This document shows positions 29,091-37,740 of a DNA stretch of 64,000 nucleotides, piece after piece. Made by a program: the position numbers and the translations under genes. Source of the DNA: Rhodococcus sp. 14-2483-1-2 (GTDB lineage Bacteria > Actinomycetota > Actinomycetes > Mycobacteriales > Mycobacteriaceae); NCBI RefSeq assembly GCF_002259405.1, contig NZ_NPFW01000006.1:178468-242467 (forward strand), given 5' to 3'. Position 1 is the stretch's first letter; every line of letters begins with the position of its first letter. Under the pieces are notes generated by a model. The model ran no database searches and was not told the origin of the DNA. It saw only the letters and a program-made list of their open reading frames with translations.

Positions 29091-29912
29091 CTACGTACGT
29101 GCGACGACGGTGAAGTTGTCCGCCGAGCTCGCCTGGACGTCGGGTGCCACGATCGAACCGTCGTCGGCGAAGATCTCGGAGATGGTGAACCCGGCATCGG
29201 TCACCAGTCGTCGCACGTCCGCCACAGTGGTGAAGTGCATGAACGGAGCGAAGTCGTGCGCGGCGAGCGGAGCGACCGCCCACGTTCCGCGATCGACTAC
29301 TCGAGAACGCGCAGACCACCAATTGGCAACGCTGCGAACGACTCCGGCGGGATCGAGCAGTCGCCTACCGATGGCCGTCACGACGCGTCGGGGTGAGAAC
29401 GTGAACCGTTGGGTCGGTCTGCTCAACTGAAACGGCTTCTCCCCGAACGACGGTCCGTTGCGGTTGAGAGTGGAGAACACCAGAATTCCGGACTCACCGA
29501 GAACTCGGTGAAACTCTTTCAGTACCCGAACTCGTTCGTCGTGGGTCACGGTGTCGATTCCGTTGTTGCTGAACACGATCAGACCGAATTCGCCGTCGGA
29601 GAAGTCCACCAGATCACGCGCGTCGGCCACGTGCGCCTGCAGGTCGGGGAAATTCCGACGAAAGGCGTCGACCATGGTGGGTGCGTAGTCGATCGCAACG
29701 TAGCGGTCGCTGATCAGCCGTAGCAACGCCGTGGTTCGGCCACTGCCGACCCCCACGTCCAGTACCGGCGTTCCGCGAGCAACCGACGCAGCCGCGACCA
29801 GGGCGGCCGCCTCCCCACGGTCGAGAAACCCATCGGTCGGACCCGCATACTCCACATACGCAGCGGTCACCCGTGCGCTGTCGAACACGTCTCGATTGTG
29901 GTCTATGGACAC
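29091..29912 (-). CDS. Class I SAM-dependent methyltransferase
   Basis: 273 residues from GTG 29912, fixed by an excellent GGAGGTGA at 29917-29924. Rossmann-type methyltransferase: motif I TPVLDVGVGSGRTTALL (SAM binding), motif II YVAIDYAPTMVDAFRRNFP, motif IV region GLIVFSNNGIDTVTHDERVRVLKEFHRVL. The C-terminal 100 residues include an insertion after FSTLNRNGPSF typical of small-molecule/lipid-head methyltransferases. Substrate unknown; no biosynthetic neighbours. Confidence 0.85.
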   Translation of the reverse strand: MSIDHNRDVFDSARVTAAYVEYAGPTDGFLDRGEAAALVAAASVARGTPVLDVGVGSGRTTALLRLISDRYVAIDYAPTMVDAFRRNFPDLQAHVADARDLVDFSDGEFGLIVFSNNGIDTVTHDERVRVLKEFHRVLGESGILVFSTLNRNGPSFGEKPFQLSRPTQRFTFSPRRVVTAIGRRLLDPAGVVRSVANWWSARSRVVDRGTWAVAPLAAHDFAPFMHFTTVADVRRLVTDAGFTISEIFADDGSIVAPDVQASSADNFTVVART

Positions 29913-30115
29913 GCGATCACCTCCGCTTCCCACACCGCTGACACAAGCGTCCCGCCCCTGTGGTCAGACGGTACCGGCGAACCCTGAGGTGCGCCTGAGG
30001 TCCCGTGCGTCCGCCACACCCCCATCCGGGGGTATTCGTGGGGTGACTCGGATCACTACCGTTCCTCGCATTCGGTATCGCACATTCGCCCGATACCCGA
30101 CAAAACGGAGGAACC

Positions 30116-31468
30116 ATGACCACTGTCTCACCCGACGACCCGGGTGTGTCCGCACCGACGCCACCTGTGGTGCAGACCAAGACCAGTGTTCGACGGGTCG
30201 CTGTCGCCAGTGGCATCGGCACGACGATCGAGTTCTACGACTTCTTCATCTACGGCACCGCAGCCGCGCTGGTCTTCCCGACGATCTTCTTTCCGGCACT
30301 CGGCTCCACCGCGGGCACTGTGGCCTCGTTCGCGACGTTCGCGGTCGCGTTCATCGCCAGGCCCGTCGGTGCAGTCCTGTTCGGACACTTCGGTGACCGC
30401 ATCGGTCGCAAGAAGACCCTGATCTCGACGCTGCTGCTGATGGGGGTGTCCACGTTCGCCATCGGTCTGCTGCCCGGCGCGGAGACGATCGGCGTGGCCG
30501 CGCCGATCATCCTGGTACTGCTCAGGTTCGGTCAGGGGTTCGCGGTCGGTGGCGAATGGGCGGGCGCAACCCTGCTCACGGCCGAATACGCACCGCCCGG
30601 CAAACGCGGCTTCTACGCGATGTTCCCCCAGCTGGGACCGTCGGCTGCCTTCATCTTCTCCAGCGCGACGTTCCTCGCAACCGGTCTGCTGCTCGGCGAT
30701 ACCAACGAGACGTTCCTGAACTACGGTTGGCGAATCCCGTTCCTGCTCAGCGCCGTTCTGGTACTCATCGGCCTCTACATGCGGTTGGCCATCGAGGAGA
30801 CCCCGGTCTTTCGGGCCAACAAGCTCGCCGAGGAGCAGGCACCGGCCAACGCGGCACCGACGAAACTGCCGATCTTCGACGCCTGGCGCATCCAGAAGCG
30901 GGAAATCATCACTGCTGCAGGCGCATTGGCATCCCTGTTCGCCTTCTTCTACATGGGGACCGCGTATCTGACGAGCTATGGCACCAAGACACTCGGGTTC
31001 GACCGCCCCTTCGTGTTGATCACCGGAATCGGTGCCGCAGTCATCTTCGGCGTCGCCATCGCAGTCTCGGCGACCTACTCCGATCGTGTCGGCCGACGCC
31101 GAGTGATCATGGGGGCGTGCATCATCGCGGTACCGTGGTCGATCGCACTGTTCCCCGTCCTCGACACCGGATCACCCGCAGCATTCGTGATCGGCATGTG
31201 CGTCACGCTCGCCATCTTCGGAGTTGCCTACGGACCGACCGGAGCCCTGCTTCCCGAGCTGTTCCAGACCCGATTCCGTTACACCGGAGCAGGTTTGGGC
31301 TACAACCTCGCCGGAGTTCTCGGTGGCGCGATTCCGCCGATGCTTGCGGCACCGCTCACGGCCGCGTTCGGCAGCATCTCGATCGGCGTCATGCTGGCAC
31401 TGCTGTCGGTACTCAGTCTGGTGTGCACCAAGCGGTTGATCGAGACCAAGGACGTCGACATGGCCTGA
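30116..31468 (+). CDS. MFS transporter, metabolite:H+ symporter (MHS) subfamily
   Basis: 450 residues, ATG 30116 preceded by ACGGAGGAACC. Twelve membrane segments. MHS hallmarks: IGTTIEFYDFFIYGTAAALVF in TM1, the loop GHFGDRIGRKKTL between TM2 and TM3, and GGEWAGATLLTAEYAPPGKRG after TM4, as in ShiA/ProP/KgtP-like carriers. Likely imports a small organic acid, osmolyte or aromatic acid with protons. Single gene ending at a strong hairpin. Confidence 0.9.
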   Translation: MTTVSPDDPGVSAPTPPVVQTKTSVRRVAVASGIGTTIEFYDFFIYGTAAALVFPTIFFPALGSTAGTVASFATFAVAFIARPVGAVLFGHFGDRIGRKKTLISTLLLMGVSTFAIGLLPGAETIGVAAPIILVLLRFGQGFAVGGEWAGATLLTAEYAPPGKRGFYAMFPQLGPSAAFIFSSATFLATGLLLGDTNETFLNYGWRIPFLLSAVLVLIGLYMRLAIEETPVFRANKLAEEQAPANAAPTKLPIFDAWRIQKREIITAAGALASLFAFFYMGTAYLTSYGTKTLGFDRPFVLITGIGAAVIFGVAIAVSATYSDRVGRRRVIMGACIIAVPWSIALFPVLDTGSPAAFVIGMCVTLAIFGVAYGPTGALLPELFQTRFRYTGAGLGYNLAGVLGGAIPPMLAAPLTAAFGSISIGVMLALLSVLSLVCTKRLIETKDVDMA

Positions 31469-31497
31469 TCCACCGCGAAAGAACCGCAACAACGACG

Positions 31498-31532
31498 AAC
31501 CGCGGCCATCCGATGATCGGGTGGCCGCGGTT
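31498..31532. terminator. Bidirectional hairpin terminator
   Basis: 16-bp arms AACCGCGGCCATCCGA (31498-31513) and TCGGGTGGCCGCGGTT (31517-31532) with one mismatch and a 3-base loop, followed by GCTCGTCGTTT. Between the convergent MFS and desaturase genes. Confidence 0.75.
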
Positions 31533-31558
31533 GCTCGTCGTTTCGGAGCGGACGATCT

Positions 31559-33001
31559 CTAGTCGTCGCCGCGGGGCGGCGGTTCGACATCTACGCCGCC
31601 GGAGTTGTGTTCCGGTCCCGCCGCGGGATGACTCGCAGGTACGCGGCCACGCGTCTTCGCGGCCTCGCTGTCCTTGGTCGCACCCTCGGCGAACTTGCGA
31701 CGCCAGCTCTCCTCGGGACGGTAGGGGCCCGGCTTCGGCCGAACCTTGCCGCCCGGGAAGGCCAATCGCGCGATGGTCCTCTGGACCATGCCCCACTGCT
31801 GAAAGAACGGCCCGGTGTTGTACGGCAATTCGTAACGCTCGCAGATGTCCTTGATCTTCGGCGCGACGTCCGAGTACCGAGTGCTGGGCATATCCGGGTA
31901 CAGGTGGTGTTCCACCTGGTAGCTCAGGTTGCCACTCATCAGGTGGAACAGTGGACCGCCATCGATGTTCGCGGCTCCGACCAACTGACGGACGTACCAT
32001 CCGCCGCGAGTCTCGTTCTCGACCTCTTCCTGACTGAAGGTGTAGGCCTGGTCCGGAAAGTGACCGCAGAAGATGATTGCGTTCGACCAGACGTTACGAA
32101 TGATGTTGGCGGTGAAGTTGGCCGCCACCGTCGACAGGAACGTGCTCTCGACACCACTGAACCGACTGTCCAGTAGCGCCGCCGTCTTACGGTTCTTGCC
32201 GAAGCGAGCCGACCCGCGGAGCTTGGACGCCAGCCGAGACCTTTTGCTCTCCGGCACACGACCGCCCGACGCCAGCTGTGCCAACGCGAACGCTCCGGCA
32301 CTGATCAGCGGCCAGCCCACGTAGTCCTTGACGAACTGCTTGCGTGCCTTGACTCCGATGCCCTTGAGATCCTCGACCAGATCCTTCACAGGCTTCTCGC
32401 CACGGCGGATCGCCTCGATGTCGAGATCGTGCAGGGCCACGCCCCACTCGAAGAACGCCATCAACAGCACGTTGTAGAACGGCTGGGCCAGGTAGACCGG
32501 GCTCCACTTCTGACGTGGGTCGATGCGCATGATCTCGTAGCCGAGGTCTTTGTCCTTGCCACGGATGTTCGTGTACGTGTGGTGCACGTAGTTGTGCGAG
32601 TGCTTCCACGAGTTGGCGGTGGACGCGGTGTCCCAGTCCCACACCGACGAGTGGATCTCCGGATCGTTCATCCAGTCCCACTGGCCGTGCATGACGTTGT
32701 GACCGATCTCCATGTTCTCGAGGATCTTCGCGATCCCGAGGCATGCGGTGCCGGCCAGCCACGCGGGCTTGCTGGTGGAACCGAGCAACAGCACGCGTCC
32801 AGCGACCAGCAGCTGACGCTGCGCGGCGATCACCGAGGTGATGTACTTGCGGTCCTTGTCACCGAGGCTGGCGTAGACCTCGTCGTGGATGGCGTCGAAT
32901 TCCTTGGCGAGTTCGGCGATCGTCTCGTCACTCAGGTGCGCCAGCGGGTTCACCGGCTCATCCGTGTCGGTGACGCGCCTCGTGGTTTCGTCGATAGACA
33001 T
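31559..33001 (-). CDS. Acyl-CoA desaturase (DesA3-type delta-9 desaturase)
   Basis: 480 residues. Membrane diiron desaturase with all three histidine boxes: HNVMH (101-105), HSHNYVHH (134-141) and QVEHH (362-366), separated by hydrophobic membrane segments. The C-terminal ~60 residues are polar and Pro-rich. Size and box spacing match DesA3 (stearoyl-CoA delta-9 desaturase, Rv3229c group) of mycobacteria, which makes oleate for membrane and storage lipids. The next gene upstream in the operon encodes the flavin/2Fe-2S reductase that feeds such desaturases electrons (Rv3230c type), supporting the assignment. Confidence 0.9.
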   Translation of the reverse strand: MSIDETTRRVTDTDEPVNPLAHLSDETIAELAKEFDAIHDEVYASLGDKDRKYITSVIAAQRQLLVAGRVLLLGSTSKPAWLAGTACLGIAKILENMEIGHNVMHGQWDWMNDPEIHSSVWDWDTASTANSWKHSHNYVHHTYTNIRGKDKDLGYEIMRIDPRQKWSPVYLAQPFYNVLLMAFFEWGVALHDLDIEAIRRGEKPVKDLVEDLKGIGVKARKQFVKDYVGWPLISAGAFALAQLASGGRVPESKRSRLASKLRGSARFGKNRKTAALLDSRFSGVESTFLSTVAANFTANIIRNVWSNAIIFCGHFPDQAYTFSQEEVENETRGGWYVRQLVGAANIDGGPLFHLMSGNLSYQVEHHLYPDMPSTRYSDVAPKIKDICERYELPYNTGPFFQQWGMVQRTIARLAFPGGKVRPKPGPYRPEESWRRKFAEGATKDSEAAKTRGRVPASHPAAGPEHNSGGVDVEPPPRGDD

Positions 33002-33025
33002 ACATTCCCCTGTTCGAATGGAAGA

Positions 33026-34123
33026 TCAGAGTTCGATTTCGATGTCGCCCTCAGCAGTATTGACACAGATCCGAACCGCTTGCCCCGTAGGTTCTGAGAC
33101 ATCCCCGTTACGTAGGTCACGTAAACGCCCCTTCTTCAGGGTACCTACACAGGTGTGACAGATGCCGATGCGACAACCGAACGTCAGATCCAGACCGGCA
33201 TCCTCACCCGCAGCCAGAATCGTTGTGCCGCCGTCGCATTCGACGTCCTTCTTGCTGTTGAGGAACGTGACGGTGCCGCCTTCGCCTGCGTCGTCGCCAC
33301 CGCCGATGACCGGCTGGAAACTTTCGTGATGAAATTTGTCGTAGTCGCCCTGGTCTTTCCAGTACGAGCGCAGATCGTCCAGATGTTCGCCAGGACCGGA
33401 GCAGAATGCTTCTCGGTCACGCCAATCCGGGACCAGTTCGTCCAGTTCGGATGCCTTCATCCGACCTTCGTCGCTGGTGATCCGGAGCTTCACCGTCAGT
33501 CCGTCGTGCTTGCTTTCGAGTTGGTCGAGAGTGTCGGCGAACATCAACTGCTCACGGTTGTGCACCGAGTGCACCACCACGACGTCGCGAACCTGATCGT
33601 GATGATCGAGGGACCGCAGCATGCTGATGATGGGCGTGATTCCGCTGCCCGCGCTGATGAACACCATCTTGTCCGGAATCGGGCTCGGCAGAGTGAATTC
33701 ACCCTCCACCTCACTGAGGCGGACGATGTCGCCGGTTCTGATGCTGCCCACCAGATACGGAGAGACCGTGCCCGACGGCACCAGCTTGGGGCTGACGCTG
33801 ACGAGACCGTCGGCAGGATCGGGATCGGACGTCAGCGAATACGCTCGCCAGTGGTAACGACCGTCGATGAGTACTCCGAGCCGGACGTACTGCCCGGGTG
33901 TGTGGCCCTGCCACTCGAAACCGGGACGGATGTACACCGATACGGCTTCCGAACCCTCCGGAGCAACCCGCTCGACCTTCCCCCGAAGTTCGCGCGTGGT
34001 CCACAGCGGATTGATCATCGACAGATAGTCGTCGGGCCGGAGTGGATTGAACAACGATCGGACTGCACGCAGCATCGTCCGTCGCACAAAAGAAACCTGG
34101 GGCTTGGCCCCCCGTTCAGCCAT
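33026..34123 (-). CDS. Flavin/2Fe-2S ferredoxin reductase, electron donor for the desaturase
   Basis: 365 residues from ATG 34123 (TTG 34129 in frame). Domains in order: FAD-binding beta-barrel (RAYSLTSDPD, about 100-110), NAD(P)-binding fold (MVFISAGSGITPIISMLRSL, about 160-180), and C-terminal plant-type 2Fe-2S domain with CRIGICHTCVGTL and the fourth Cys in VRICVN (about 317-355). Same architecture as Rv3230c, the NADPH oxidoreductase partner of DesA3. Located 24 bp upstream of the desaturase gene in one operon. Confidence 0.92.
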   Translation of the reverse strand: MAERGAKPQVSFVRRTMLRAVRSLFNPLRPDDYLSMINPLWTTRELRGKVERVAPEGSEAVSVYIRPGFEWQGHTPGQYVRLGVLIDGRYHWRAYSLTSDPDPADGLVSVSPKLVPSGTVSPYLVGSIRTGDIVRLSEVEGEFTLPSPIPDKMVFISAGSGITPIISMLRSLDHHDQVRDVVVVHSVHNREQLMFADTLDQLESKHDGLTVKLRITSDEGRMKASELDELVPDWRDREAFCSGPGEHLDDLRSYWKDQGDYDKFHHESFQPVIGGGDDAGEGGTVTFLNSKKDVECDGGTTILAAGEDAGLDLTFGCRIGICHTCVGTLKKGRLRDLRNGDVSEPTGQAVRICVNTAEGDIEIEL

Positions 34124-34222
34124 ACTCAACGGTAACCCTGTACGCCGTGCTACACATCCGAATCGCTCAGACTCGAATGAGACTGCTACACAAGGTGAAC
34201 AGAACCGGCCGATATCGGCCGG

Positions 34223-35719
34223 TCAGCGCGCTCTGGAAACGCGGTCCCCCAGGGCGGCACTGACTTTTCCGTACCACCCGAGCGGACGCGCGGGTCCGCG
34301 TGTCGGCACGTCCGCAAGCAACGCCTCGGCCGTTTCCTCGGCGTCGATCTTGTTGTCGCCGATGCCACCCGTGGCACCTCGCTTGGCCCATCCGACGACG
34401 TAACACCCCGGAACCGGAGTGCCGTCGGCAGCGGTGATGCGGCCACCGTCGTTGCGAATGGTGCCACTGATGTCGTCGAACGGAATTCCCGGTGACGGGG
34501 TTCCGCGGTAGCCGATGGCGAGCAGCACCAACTCCGTGGGTAACTCGACCGCATGCTCACCGACGCCGACCTCGATGGACTGCACCGAGCCGCTGCCGTG
34601 GAGAGCGGACGGAGCTCGGCCGAACGCGAAGACGATGCGGCGGTCTTGTGCCTGCGACCCCAGTTCGACTCGCGCCGCCCCGGCCAGAGCCGATGCGGGA
34701 GCGGACAACGGCAGGCGATCGATGGCGTCGACGATTCCGTCCGGTCCTGCCACCACGACGTCGACGTCCGGGCGGTCGACGAGGGCTTTGCACTCGGATC
34801 GGGTGAACGCCGCGAACTCGGGGCCGCGGCGCGCGAGAACGACGACCTCGGTGACGCGGTGGCGACGCAGCTCGGCCAGCGCATGCGGTGCGATCTCGGT
34901 CCCGACGAGCCGGTCCGGGTCGGCCGTGAGGATACGAGCCGCGTCGAGTGCGACGTTGCCGTTTCCGATGATGGTGACGCGGTCGACGCCGGTGAGATCG
35001 ATGGCATCGGCTGGAACGTCGGGGTGGCCGGTGTACCAGCCCACCAGGGTGCGCGCGCTGACGGATCCATCGAGGTCGATGCCGGGAATCTCGAGGGCTC
35101 GGTCCTTGTCGGCACCGACTGCATAGACGACCGAATCGAACTTTCGGGCCAGTTCGACGTGGTCGACGTCCTTACCGACCTCGACGCCGAGCTTCATCGT
35201 CACTCGTGGATGCACGAAGATCCCACGGAAGTGCTCGCTGATGCGTCGGGTACCGAGGTGGTCGGGAGCGACGCCGTAGCGGGCGAGACCGCCCGCGGTG
35301 GGCAGCCGGTCGTAGAACGTGACGTTGGTGCCGGGCACGCGCAGCAGCGCCTGGGCGGTGTAGCAGGCAGCCGGTCCGGTGCCGACGATGGCGATGTCGA
35401 TCGGCGGTAGGTCGTTGACCGTCGCCACCGGGAACCGAGGCGCGCCCCACTCCGCCACGGCGGGCTTGTCCTTGTAGTAGTCGGCGTTGATGTCGGCGTA
35501 GATCTGCTGATCGGGCGTCAATCTCGAGACGCGAGTGATCGCGTCCACCGGACAGGCGTCGGCACAGGCACCGCAGTCGATGCACGAGCGCGGATCGATG
35601 TAGAGCAACTCGGTCTTGCCGAAATCCGGCTCGTCCGGCGTCGGGTGTATGCAGTTGACGGGGCACACCGACAGGCAGGATGCGTCGTTGCAACAGTTCT
35701 GCGTGATCGCGAACGGCAT
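34223..35719 (-). CDS. fprB: FprB-like ferredoxin-NADP reductase with N-terminal Fe-S domain
   Basis: 498 residues. N-terminal two-cluster ferredoxin domain (Cys9-Cys56: CxxxxxCxxxCxxxC then SCIDCGACADACPVDAI), followed by an adrenodoxin-reductase-like FAD/NADPH unit (IAIVGTGPAACYTAQALL at about 110; NADPH motif VTIIGNGNVALDAARIL; GWAKRGATGGIGDNKIDAEET near the end). This fusion is FprB of mycobacteria and relatives. It passes electrons from NADPH to ferredoxins or oxygenases. It lies 37 bp after the AurF-type diiron gene, so it may supply that enzyme, and about 100 bp before the desaturase reductase. Confidence 0.9.
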   Translation of the reverse strand: MPFAITQNCCNDASCLSVCPVNCIHPTPDEPDFGKTELLYIDPRSCIDCGACADACPVDAITRVSRLTPDQQIYADINADYYKDKPAVAEWGAPRFPVATVNDLPPIDIAIVGTGPAACYTAQALLRVPGTNVTFYDRLPTAGGLARYGVAPDHLGTRRISEHFRGIFVHPRVTMKLGVEVGKDVDHVELARKFDSVVYAVGADKDRALEIPGIDLDGSVSARTLVGWYTGHPDVPADAIDLTGVDRVTIIGNGNVALDAARILTADPDRLVGTEIAPHALAELRRHRVTEVVVLARRGPEFAAFTRSECKALVDRPDVDVVVAGPDGIVDAIDRLPLSAPASALAGAARVELGSQAQDRRIVFAFGRAPSALHGSGSVQSIEVGVGEHAVELPTELVLLAIGYRGTPSPGIPFDDISGTIRNDGGRITAADGTPVPGCYVVGWAKRGATGGIGDNKIDAEETAEALLADVPTRGPARPLGWYGKVSAALGDRVSRAR

Positions 35720-35756
35720 TGTTCTCGGATGTCCTTCACGGCCTCGAAAAGAGTGG

Positions 35757-36662
35757 TCAGAGCATGTGCAGACGACGGTAGATCATCTCGGCCGGCTTGG
35801 TGACCAAACCGCAGTCGAGAAGAAATGCCATCAAGTGCTCGCTCGAGGTGCGCATCATCGTGTGGTGATGGGCGTTGTTCTTCGCTTCTTTCACTGCGCG
35901 GTCGACGTCGAGGCCCGCTGCTGCGTAGACCTCCTTGTTGACCATGTTGGACACGATCATGCGGGCGGCGATCGCGACGACGAGCGCGCTGGCCTTACGG
36001 CGAGCCGGGCTCTTCTCGGCGATCTCCTCACGCATCTGAGCGCGCGCGAACGTCATGTGCCGCGACTCTTCGACGACGTGGATCTTGCTGGTGGTGCGCA
36101 CGAGCGGCAGCACGTTCTCGCCGCGCATCCAGTCGCGCTGCATGACGTCGAGCACCTCTTCGGCGACGAGGATGCCTCCGTAGGCGACCTCGGCGGACGC
36201 GAGAGCCTTGAAGCCACGGCCGAGTTCGATGCTCGATCGACGCGGCAGGTATGCCTTGATACCCATCTTCTGGCAGGCGCGGGCGAACATGATCGAGTGA
36301 CGGCACTCGTCGGCGATCTCGGTGAGAGCGAACTGGAAGTCCGAGTTCGACGAGTCCTTGCAGTACTGATCGCGCAGAACCATCTGCTGCAGGATCATCT
36401 CGAACCAGATTCCGGTGCTCATGATCGAGCAGACCTCGTGACGAGTGAGCGTGATGCGCTGCTCCTCGGTCATCTCGTCCCACAGCTTCGTGCCGTAGAG
36501 CGTGCTCCACTCCGGGTTCAGTCCGTAGAGGGAGGGATCGAGATCGGCTTCCCAATCGACCTCCTCGGACGGGTCGTACGACAGCTGGGCGGCGGAATCG
36601 AGCAAACGAGCGGAAACGTCCTCGGGCTCGAGAACGTCGTTCCTGGAGAGTGTGCTGGTCAT
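35757..36662 (-). CDS. AurF-family non-heme diiron protein (putative N-oxygenase fold)
   Basis: 301 residues from ATG 36662, chosen because GGAAGGAA lies just upstream (an ATG at 36680 contains that site). Helical ferritin-like diiron protein: ligand-type motifs TRHEVCSIMSTGIWFE, TEIADECRHSIMFARAC, VAEEVLDVMQRD, and VVEESRHMTFARAQM, spaced as in the p-aminobenzoate N-oxygenase (AurF, PF11583) family. Substrate unknown; many actinobacteria carry such genes outside antibiotic clusters. First gene of a minus-strand run leading into FprB. A palindrome with AT content at 36697-36707 sits in its leader. Confidence 0.82.
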   Translation of the reverse strand: MTSTLSRNDVLEPEDVSARLLDSAAQLSYDPSEEVDWEADLDPSLYGLNPEWSTLYGTKLWDEMTEEQRITLTRHEVCSIMSTGIWFEMILQQMVLRDQYCKDSSNSDFQFALTEIADECRHSIMFARACQKMGIKAYLPRRSSIELGRGFKALASAEVAYGGILVAEEVLDVMQRDWMRGENVLPLVRTTSKIHVVEESRHMTFARAQMREEIAEKSPARRKASALVVAIAARMIVSNMVNKEVYAAAGLDVDRAVKEAKNNAHHHTMMRTSSEHLMAFLLDCGLVTKPAEMIYRRLHML

Positions 36663-36696
36663 CGCCGTGGTTCCTTCCATCGTCGAAAAGCTGTAG

Positions 36697-36707
36697 GTAA
36701 CTGTTAC
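36697..36707. promoter_or_regulatory. Small palindrome upstream of diiron gene
   Basis: GTAAC-T-GTTAC, perfect 5-bp arms, 35 bp before the diiron protein start; a second half-like GATTACC follows. Candidate TetR- or MarR-type operator. Confidence 0.35.
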
Positions 36708-36994
36708 GGAGATTACCAGGTACTCAGCGACACAGGTAGTCACTCCGGCAGAAAGTTCCAGATTCTTTTCGCTCGTCCCTACAGTTCGAGCGTGCAGGAC
36801 ACAGAGAGCGTGGTGGCGGTGTCGTGAACGAGTTCGAGGGCGAGACCGCACTGATGATCTTCGGCGCTCCAGCCGAGCACTCGCTCTGGGAGACGGGCTA
36901 GAGGGTCCCCGCCGACGTCCGAACCTCGGGCGAAAAATTCGAAGGTTTCCCGTTCGGTGCCGATGGGGCATACCCCCCGAACCAACTCACCCCA

Positions 36995-37031
36995 TCGCGC
37001 ATGCGCGAGACGTTGACTGGTACAACGTCTC
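36995..37031. promoter_or_regulatory. Two abutting palindromes at the MAA cluster promoter
   Basis: TCGCGCATGCGCGA (36995-37008) is a perfect 14-bp palindrome. Overlapping its last two bases begins GAGACGTTG (37007-37015), repeated inverted as CAACGTCTC (37023-37031) around a 7-base spacer. The second element ends 18 bases before the first ATG of the cluster and contains TTGACT, a possible -35. Placement fits a repressor operator over promoter or transcription start. Confidence 0.6.
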
Positions 37032-37049
37032 TCGCTCCGAAAGGCAACC

Positions 37050-37715
37050 ATGCCCGCAATTCTTTTCGGCTCGATCAGCACACTCGTCGACACGTCCGAA
37101 CTGCAACGCCGCTCGTTCAACGAGGCCTTCGCAGCGCACGATCTGAACTGGAACTGGTCCCGTGACGACTACCGGGCGATGCTCGGCTCGAACGGTGGTG
37201 CCGACCGCATCAGCGAGTACGCATCCGATACCGGCACCGAGGTGGACGCCGCCGCCGTGCATGCAACGAAGTCCGAGATCTTCCAGCGTCTGATCGGCGA
37301 ATCCGACGTGAAGACGCGACCGGGCGTGGCCGACACGATCGACTCCGCGAAGGCTAACGGCCTGAAAGTCGGCTTCGTGACGACCACCTCGCGGGACAAC
37401 ATCGACGCACTGCTTGCTGCCCTGTCTCCCGAGCTCACCGCCGACTCGTTCGACGTCATCGTCGACGCATCCTCGGTGGACGCAGGCAAGCCCGACCCCG
37501 CATCCTACGAGTTCGCTTTGAAGACGTTGGGCGAGAACGCATCCGACAGCGTGGCCATCGAGGACAACGCCGGCGGCGTTGCGGCGGCATCGGCCGCGGG
37601 CATCACGTGCGTCGCATTCCCGAACGAGAACACCGCAGGCACCGAGTTCGGCTCGGCCACCGACACCGTCGATGCACTCGATCCCGAGCGCGTACGCGCT
37701 CTGATCGCAGCCTGA
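37050..37715 (+). CDS. HAD-superfamily protein lacking motif I aspartates
   Basis: 221 residues, ATG 37050 with AAAGG upstream. CbbY/phosphoglucomutase-like HAD subfamily IA by length and pattern: cap region [21 protein letters not shown], motif [11 protein letters not shown], motif III Lys in [14 protein letters not shown], motif [15 protein letters not shown]. However motif I, normally FDxDGTL, reads [10 protein letters not shown] (residues 6-15): both the nucleophile and the acid/base Asp are replaced (Gly7, Ile9). It is therefore unlikely to be a normal HAD phosphatase. I recall a bacterial subgroup with FGSIG-type motif, so this may be a conserved non-classical group. First gene of the MAA operon, 25 bp before mysA. 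Confidence 0.8.
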   Translation: MPAILFGSISTLVDTSELQRRSFNEAFAAHDLNWNWSRDDYRAMLGSNGGADRISEYASDTGTEVDAAAVHATKSEIFQRLIGESDVKTRPGVADTIDSAKANGLKVGFVTTTSRDNIDALLAALSPELTADSFDVIVDASSVDAGKPDPASYEFALKTLGENASDSVAIEDNAGGVAAASAAGITCVAFPNENTAGTEFGSATDTVDALDPERVRALIAA

Positions 37716-37740
37716 CCCTTCATCCACCCCAGGAGTAATT

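Larger units (their letters stand above)
36663..37049. other. Intergenic region between diiron gene and MAA cluster; possible small minus-strand frame
   Basis: 387 bp carrying divergent control signals (see separate entries). A minus-strand frame ending at TAG 36779-36781 reads a protein-like stretch (GTERETFEFFARGSDVGG ... HTATT-type tail, about 70 residues), but there is no ATG/GTG start with a ribosome binding site short of 37120, which would run through the MAA promoter. I do not call it a gene. Confidence 0.3.

Noticed and set aside
36779..37120. Possible 70-110 residue minus-strand protein in front of the MAA operon
   Set aside because: Tail looks somewhat protein-like, but the only ATG would place its start inside the HAD gene and there is no ribosome binding site nearer.
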